In this document: piece by piece, positions 59,745 through 64,000 of the stretch
Layout of the letters: every line of letters starts with the position of its first letter
How positions within the stretch are numbered: position 1 is the stretch's first letter
Notes under the pieces: generated by a model
What the model saw: the letters and a program-made list of their open reading frames with translations, nothing else
Told to the model about the DNA's origin: nothing
The model's database searches: none
Translations under genes and position numbers: made by a program
Assembly (NCBI RefSeq): GCF_029024925.1
Contig: NZ_CP118962.1
Coordinates: forward strand, 2,016,001-2,080,000
Origin: Enterococcus faecalis
Lineage (GTDB): Bacteria > Bacillota > Bacilli > Lactobacillales > Enterococcaceae
DNA length: 64,000 bases
Direction of reading: 5' to 3'

Positions 59745-60239
59745 TTAATTGGCTGTGGCAGAGCCAACTGGTGTACCAGCTGTAACCACGCCAGTTTTCT
59801 CTAACGAAAATTGTGCTACTTTATCCATGTTGGTAATGATGACAACCATTTCAGTTCCTTTACCAGCTGCTTTAATTGCTTCTAAATTAGCAATTGCGAC
59901 CACCGTATCTGCAGTCACTTGGTCGCCTTCTTTCACTTTAATAGTGAACGGTGCCCCGTTTAACTCCACCGTATCGATACCCATGTGTAATAAAATTTCA
60001 AGACCGTTTGTCATTTTTAAACCAATGGCATGTTTTGTTTGGAAAACGCTTAAAACTTCTCCTTCAATAGGTGCATAAATTTCACCATTTTCTGGAACTA
60101 CTGCGTAGCCATCTCCCATCATTTTTTGTGAAAAAACAGGATCATTCACTTCACTAATTGGGATAACGGTTCCATTGGCAACGGCATACATTGTATTATT
60201 TTCGACAACTTCATTCTTTTTCTTCAAAAATCCAAACAT
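59745..60239 (-). CDS. crr: PTS glucose-type EIIA
   Basis: 164 aa. Phospho-histidine in EILLHMGIDTVELNG, family GEIYAPIEGEVLSVFQ. Free-standing EIIA(Glc) can phosphorylate MurP (which has no EIIA). It is divergent from uppP. Start ATG 60239 with GGGGGAAGAG, behind a promoter at 60270-60298. Confidence 0.92.
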   Translation of the reverse strand: MFGFLKKKNEVVENNTMYAVANGTVIPISEVNDPVFSQKMMGDGYAVVPENGEIYAPIEGEVLSVFQTKHAIGLKMTNGLEILLHMGIDTVELNGAPFTIKVKEGDQVTADTVVAIANLEAIKAAGKGTEMVVIITNMDKVAQFSLEKTGVVTAGTPVGSATAN

Positions 60240-60269
60240 TTCTCTTCCCCCATTTTTTAAAGTATCACT

Positions 60270-60298
60270 AGTATAGAAAAAAGTTTCATGAATTACAA
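60270..60298 (-). promoter_or_regulatory. crr-like gene promoter
   Basis: -35 TTGTAA (60293-60298), 17-bp spacer and -10 TATACT (60270-60275). Confidence 0.7.
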
Positions 60299-60347
60299 GT
60301 GGCACCTTTGTATAATTCTAAAATTTATTTTAAAATAAGAATTTGCA

Positions 60348-60376
60348 TTGGCATTTACTTTGTCAGCGGGTATACT
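60348..60376 (+). promoter_or_regulatory. uppP promoter
   Basis: -35 TTGGCA (60348-60353), 17-bp spacer and -10 TATACT (60371-60376), 45 nt before the ATG. Confidence 0.75.
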
Positions 60377-60420
60377 TATACTTGATGTATTTTGCATTTA
60401 TTTCAGAAAGGAATGGTGAC

Positions 60421-61251
60421 ATGCTTTTTGCTAACCTATGGAAAGCAATTATTCTTGGTATTATCGAAGGAATTACCGAGTGGCTTCCAATTAGTAGTAC
60501 CGGACATTTAATTTTAGTGGATGAGTTTATTAAACTCGATCTAAGTAAAGATTTTATGGAAATGTTCAACGTCGTTATCCAATTGGGAGCAATTATGGCG
60601 GTTGTTATTTTATACTTCCACAAATTGAATCCTTTCTCACCAAAGAAAAATGGCGAAGAGAAAAAAGATACTTGGATTCTTTGGTCTAAAGTCTTAGTCG
60701 CTTGTTTACCAGCGGCAGTTATTGGTCTAAAATTTGATGATTATTTAGATGCACATTTTTATAACTTTTTAACAGTATCGATTATGTTAATTGTTTATGG
60801 GATTGCTTTTATTATCATTGAAAAACGAAATAAAAATGTTGCACCGAAGTGTACTAATCTAAAAGACTTCACTTATAAAGCCGCTTTAATCGTTGGTGCT
60901 TTCCAAGTACTGGCATTAATTCCAGGAACTTCACGTTCAGGAGCGACCATTTTAGGGGCAATCTTAATTGGGGCCTCACGTTTTGTTGCAACAGAGTTTT
61001 CATTTTTCTTAGGAATTCCAGTAATGTTTGGAGCAAGTTTTTTAAAAATCTTTAAATTCTTGGCCAAAGGAAATACGTTTGGATCAGAAGAAATCATTAT
61101 TTTATTAACTGGCTCTATTGTTGCCTTCGTTGTTTCCATCATTGCGATTAAATTCTTATTGAATTACTTGAAGAAAAACGATTTTACAGTTTTCGGTTGG
61201 TATCGTGTAATTTTAGGTGCGATTTTAATTGGCTACTGGTTATTCTCATAA
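60421..61251 (+). CDS. uppP: Undecaprenyl-diphosphatase UppP (BacA)
   Basis: 276 aa membrane protein recycling C55-PP to C55-P; overproduction gives bacitracin tolerance. Motifs [17 protein letters not shown] (Glu-rich site) and [17 protein letters not shown]. Start ATG 60421 with AAAGGA; single gene between promoter and terminator. Confidence 0.96.
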   Translation: MLFANLWKAIILGIIEGITEWLPISSTGHLILVDEFIKLDLSKDFMEMFNVVIQLGAIMAVVILYFHKLNPFSPKKNGEEKKDTWILWSKVLVACLPAAVIGLKFDDYLDAHFYNFLTVSIMLIVYGIAFIIIEKRNKNVAPKCTNLKDFTYKAALIVGAFQVLALIPGTSRSGATILGAILIGASRFVATEFSFFLGIPVMFGASFLKIFKFLAKGNTFGSEEIIILLTGSIVAFVVSIIAIKFLLNYLKKNDFTVFGWYRVILGAILIGYWLFS

Positions 61252-61252
61252 A

Positions 61253-61297
61253 AATAAAACCGTTGCTTTCACTATTGAAAGCAACGGTTTTATTTTT
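61253..61297. terminator. Bidirectional terminator
   Basis: 18-bp stem AATAAAACCGTTGCTTTC and complement with a 6-nt loop, then TTTTTTT, between uppP and the convergent ydjC-like gene. Confidence 0.93.
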
Positions 61298-62075
61298 TTA
61301 AATCGCCAAACGTTATCCGCTCAATCCCCTGTTCTTCAAACCACTGACGAACACGAGGATCACAAATCGTTGCTAATTCTTTGCAGCGTAAAGTGGTATA
61401 AGAAGAATTGTCTAACACAAATTGATCCAAATACCCAACATCAAAATGCATCTCAGCAATTGCCGATTCCGGCATCCGTAATAAACCAAAGTCATCTTCT
61501 AAAAAATTCTCCACTGATACGCCTTCGTGAATATAAGATAACGCGCCAGACTCTAACAAATGTGTCACCTGGAAATAACCTTGTTGCGGTGGATATTCTT
61601 TTTCCCCACTATATTTCAGGGTTGTATGAAGTCCGTACTCTTCTGCTAATTCTAAAAATACTTGATCAACCACTTCATCACCAATCGAATGGCAATCAAA
61701 ATGTTCAGGATAATGTCCAGTTAGTTCCTTAAAGCGCGTCAATTGTGCAATCGTTTCAAGTCGTACTTCTTCATATACGAAGGTTACTTGCTTTTGTTGA
61801 CGATAATAAGAAGAGCGATGAAAATTGCCTTGTTCATCTACCAGTGAAGGAATCATACATGGGTCCGCACAAGGTTTCCCTAATAAAAAATTCGTATGCT
61901 GACCTACAAATAAGCCTGGATAATTTTTTGCTAACGCAACGGCATGTTCTGCTGTTGGTAAATTGGGCATCAAAAGTGTCGACGTTGTTAAACCATCGAC
62001 ATAACTTTTGATAATGCCATGATTAATCGCTTCTGACATCCCAAAATCATCAGCATCAATAATTACTTTAACCAA
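61290..62075 (-). CDS. YdjC/ChbG-family carbohydrate deacetylase
   Basis: 261 aa. Metal motif DADDFGMSEAINHGI at the start, HFDCHSIGDEV (about 120) and QHTNFLLGKPC. The E. coli homologue ChbG deacetylates chitobiose-6-P; here the substrate may be a wall or chitin oligosaccharide. Start TTG at 62075 with GGGGGGAG; the frame extends upstream but without similarity. Last of a minus-strand trio with the phosphate genes. Confidence 0.85.
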   Translation of the reverse strand: MVKVIIDADDFGMSEAINHGIIKSYVDGLTTSTLLMPNLPTAEHAVALAKNYPGLFVGQHTNFLLGKPCADPCMIPSLVDEQGNFHRSSYYRQQKQVTFVYEEVRLETIAQLTRFKELTGHYPEHFDCHSIGDEVVDQVFLELAEEYGLHTTLKYSGEKEYPPQQGYFQVTHLLESGALSYIHEGVSVENFLEDDFGLLRMPESAIAEMHFDVGYLDQFVLDNSSYTTLRCKELATICDPRVRQWFEEQGIERITFGDLKK

Positions 62076-62094
62076 CAGCTCCCCCCTCTTTTCT

Positions 62095-62718
62095 TTACGT
62101 ATTTTTGATGACAATTCCGACAATAATATTAACAGCTGATTCACAATCATTAATCGTGCGCTCAAGCTGATCATAAACATCTTTCCACTTGATAACTTTT
62201 AATAAATCTTTTTCGTTAGTCATCAAATCTTTCATGGCGCTACTGTATAATTTATCGCCTTGAGATTCAATCGTATTGACTTCATCAATCAATGAAACTA
62301 ACGTTTTAGAATTCTTAAATTTTGCAAATTCCTTCGTTGCTGATTTAACGCCTTCTGTCGCTTTAACAATATAAGCAGTTAATTCTAGCGCGGGCGCAAT
62401 CATTGCTTCGACAACTAAATGATCAAGTAAATAAGACAAACTATTAATGCTATCAATAATGTTATCTAAGTGATCCGTAATATCGACAATATCTTCTCGA
62501 TCAATCGGCGTAATAAAGGAAATATAGAGTTCATTTAAAATTTTGCGAACAATTTCATCATTCTCTTTTTCCAATTGATGAACCACTTCTGATTTTTTTA
62601 CTAAGTTTTCTAATGAATAATTGTCTACAATTTCTTGCAAAACCTTTGCCGCTTCATAAGCATTTGTTGCTAACTGGTTTAATTCTCCAAAATAATCAAA
62701 TTGTTTTTTACGTGCCAT
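62095..62718 (-). CDS. DUF47/PhoU-like phosphate transport regulator
   Basis: 207 aa, helical, YkaA/PhoU-like (FDYFGELNQLATNAYEAAKVLQEIVDNY; EDIVDITDHLDNIIDSINSLSYLLDH). Pairs with the PiT gene next to it, as usual. Confidence 0.92.
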   Translation of the reverse strand: MARKKQFDYFGELNQLATNAYEAAKVLQEIVDNYSLENLVKKSEVVHQLEKENDEIVRKILNELYISFITPIDREDIVDITDHLDNIIDSINSLSYLLDHLVVEAMIAPALELTAYIVKATEGVKSATKEFAKFKNSKTLVSLIDEVNTIESQGDKLYSSAMKDLMTNEKDLLKVIKWKDVYDQLERTINDCESAVNIIVGIVIKNT

Positions 62719-62730
62719 GTTTTTCTCTCC

Positions 62731-63744
62731 TTAAAAAATTGCAATAAATAATTTTGACATCACATAAGCGATCAGCCCACATCCTGGGAAAGTTAAAATC
62801 CATGCTATCAGCATTTCTTTCACGATACGCCAGTCAACACTTGAGATTCGCTTAGAAGCACCTACTCCCATAATCGCTGTCGTTTTTGTATGAGTAGTTG
62901 AAACTGGAATCCCAAAAGCCGATGCTAAAAATAAACAAATAGCCGTGCTTAAATCTGCAGTGAAGCCTTGATAGCGTTCGAGTTTTACCATATCCATCCC
63001 GACTGATTTAATGATTCTCATGCCGCCCACAGAAGTTCCAATGCCCATTGTAATGGAACACAGAACCATAACCCATAACGGAATCACAAAACCGCCACCT
63101 GTTTTTTCGACTAAATTATTATAAAAAAGCACTAACATGAACACGCCCATAAATTTTTGCCCATCTTGCGCACCATGTAAAAAAGCATTAGCTCCTGCAC
63201 CAAAGGCTTGCCCAACTGTAAAAAATTTGTTGGCTTTTCTTCTAGGCACAGCCGAGAAAGCTTTCACAACAAGTTTGGCAATCAAATAACCGCCGCCAAA
63301 GCCCATAACGGTAGAAACAACTAGGCCAACAAGCACTTTGATCCATTCCGAGCCATTGACTGCACCCAAACCACCTAATGCCATTGCCGAACCAGTCAAA
63401 CCGGCAATTAACGCATGGCTTTCACTTGTGGGAATACCAAAATACCACGCAGCAACTGCCCAAACCACAATTGAAAAAAGCGAAGCAGCCAAAGCCACCT
63501 GTGAAGCGTTTCCATTTGCGTCAAAACTAACAATGTTGCTAATCGTTTCAGCTACTTGGGCATTAAAAAAGGTCATGACTAATGCACCTAAAAAGTTCAT
63601 CACAACAGCCATCCAAATTGCGACATTCGGTTTTAACACCCGAGTCGAGACAGCGGTTGCAATTGCGTTCGGCGCATCCGTCCAACCGTTAACAAAAATT
63701 ACACCCATTACCAAAGTAATCGTTACCAATAATGCAATACTCAC
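62731..63744 (-). CDS. pit: PiT-family low-affinity inorganic phosphate transporter
   Basis: 337 aa, about 10 membrane helices. Signature FVNGWTDAPNAIATAVSTRVL and FGIPVSTTHTKTTAIMGVGA. Start is uncertain: GTG 63744 has a GGTGGTG site and gives MSIALLVTITLVMG, while ATG 63765 adds seven residues without a ribosome site. First of the pit-DUF47-ydjC set. Confidence 0.92.
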   Translation of the reverse strand: MSIALLVTITLVMGVIFVNGWTDAPNAIATAVSTRVLKPNVAIWMAVVMNFLGALVMTFFNAQVAETISNIVSFDANGNASQVALAASLFSIVVWAVAAWYFGIPTSESHALIAGLTGSAMALGGLGAVNGSEWIKVLVGLVVSTVMGFGGGYLIAKLVVKAFSAVPRRKANKFFTVGQAFGAGANAFLHGAQDGQKFMGVFMLVLFYNNLVEKTGGGFVIPLWVMVLCSITMGIGTSVGGMRIIKSVGMDMVKLERYQGFTADLSTAICLFLASAFGIPVSTTHTKTTAIMGVGASKRISSVDWRIVKEMLIAWILTFPGCGLIAYVMSKLFIAIF

Positions 63745-63885
63745 AAAGACACCACCATTTTTCATTTATCTATTTTATCATAGCATGTTTTAAAAAAAAT
63801 GTATGCTTTTTTCTTAAGGCTCTGGCAAATTTTCTTATTTTTTTCTTGAAATTGTCTGTTAAGGAAAAAAACTTGTCGTCTTTTA

Positions 63886-63914
63886 TTGCAATGGAACAAT
63901 GGATTAGGTATAAT
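63886..63914 (+). promoter_or_regulatory. rpsT promoter
   Basis: -35 TTGCAA (63886-63891), 17-bp spacer and -10 TATAAT (63909-63914). Confidence 0.85.
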
Positions 63915-63927
63915 GATTACTGTTGAA

Positions 63928-63949
63928 TTACATTGGCTGACCAGTGTAA
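63928..63949 (+). other. rpsT leader hairpin
   Basis: TTACATTGG/CCAGTGTAA (one G-U pair) with CTGA loop, between promoter and start; may be a S20 autoregulatory structure. Confidence 0.45.
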
Positions 63950-63975
63950 AACCTAAATCATCGGAGGTGAAACAA

Positions 63976-64000
63976 ATGCCAAATATCGAATCTGCAATCA
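63976..64000 (+). CDS. rpsT: 30S ribosomal protein S20, 5' end only
   Basis: Only eight codons are in the window (MPNIESAI), matching the start of enterococcal S20. GGAGGTG lies 7-8 nt upstream. The rest is outside. Confidence 0.8.

Noticed and set aside
61229..61732. Plus-strand 167-codon frame after uppP
   Set aside because: Antisense to the ydjC-like gene and starts inside uppP; shadow of codon structure.

Overview
The window is a piece of a low-GC Firmicutes chromosome, almost certainly Enterococcus faecalis. The housekeeping proteins (SufCDSUB, Frr, PyrH, Tsf, RpsB, GlyQS, Era, ThrB/ThrC/Hom, GuaC and others) read as enterococcal. They are in the order I associate with that species, the IS is of the IS1216 type, and the tRNA-synthetase genes are under a T-box. 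Species assignment is recognition from memory, not a database search.

Left part, 1-5900 (minus strand): a sugar-acid cassette. A PRD-type PTS regulator leads, followed by a KDPG-type aldolase, a three-protein galactitol-family PTS permease (EIIA, EIIB, EIIC) and a galactonate-dehydratase-like enzyme cut by the window edge. It looks richer in G+C than the rest and probably came in by transfer. At 5897-6706 sits an IS6-family (IS1216-like) element whose transposase is killed by a nonsense codon and a frameshift. It has no target duplication, and its right end cuts into an hsdS gene, leaving an intact type I methyltransferase gene (hsdM) with a 66-codon stub of specificity subunit.

8800-16000: an AT-rich element of about 7.2 kb abutting the sufB terminator. 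It has a tyrosine integrase preceded by an XRE regulator on the plus strand. Divergently there is an AlpA/Xis-like small DNA-binding protein and a 665-aa primase-like replication protein. A second divergent pair of XRE regulators follows, with a 17-bp operator present twice, and then three small zinc-ribbon or membrane-anchored proteins of unknown role. The gene order resembles phage satellites (PICI-like islands), but no packaging or capsid-remodelling gene is visible. A 25-bp near-repeat at 8811-8835 and 15966-15990 is a candidate attL/attR pair. Two well-formed promoters face away from each other at 13902-13976, inside a striking inverted repeat.

16000-31750: core genes, mostly minus strand. 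These are the suf Fe-S cluster operon (sufCDSUB), frr-pyrH, rpsB-tsf, a SpoU-type RNA methyltransferase with a GNAT protein, then acylphosphatase and a YidC lipoprotein on plus, an HhH protein, and glyQS behind a glycine T-box. Between the T-box and glyQ lie about 450 bp of tandem repeats.

31750-40000: recO, era, undecaprenol/diacylglycerol kinase, ybeY, the HD phosphodiesterase pgpH, phoH (one compact cluster), then yqeY-rpsU, a Fur-family (Zur-like) regulator and the divergent pyruvate-phosphate-dikinase regulator.

40000-54000: threonine pathway (hom-thrC-thrB), an ArsR regulator with a CzrA-type metal site, proC, phosphoglucomutase, a MocR-type regulator, a PadR/membrane-protein pair, and a purine-salvage group (guaC; guaD plus an NCS2 permease). 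The two purine promoters share a 15-bp PurR-box-like sequence.

53600-64000: metallo-hydrolase and phosphoglycerate-mutase-like enzymes, and a MurNAc recycling operon (mupG-murQ-murP-murR). Next come a free-standing EIIA(Glc), uppP, and a phosphate-transport pair (PiT plus DUF47) with a YdjC deacetylase. The first codons of rpsT (S20) close the window.
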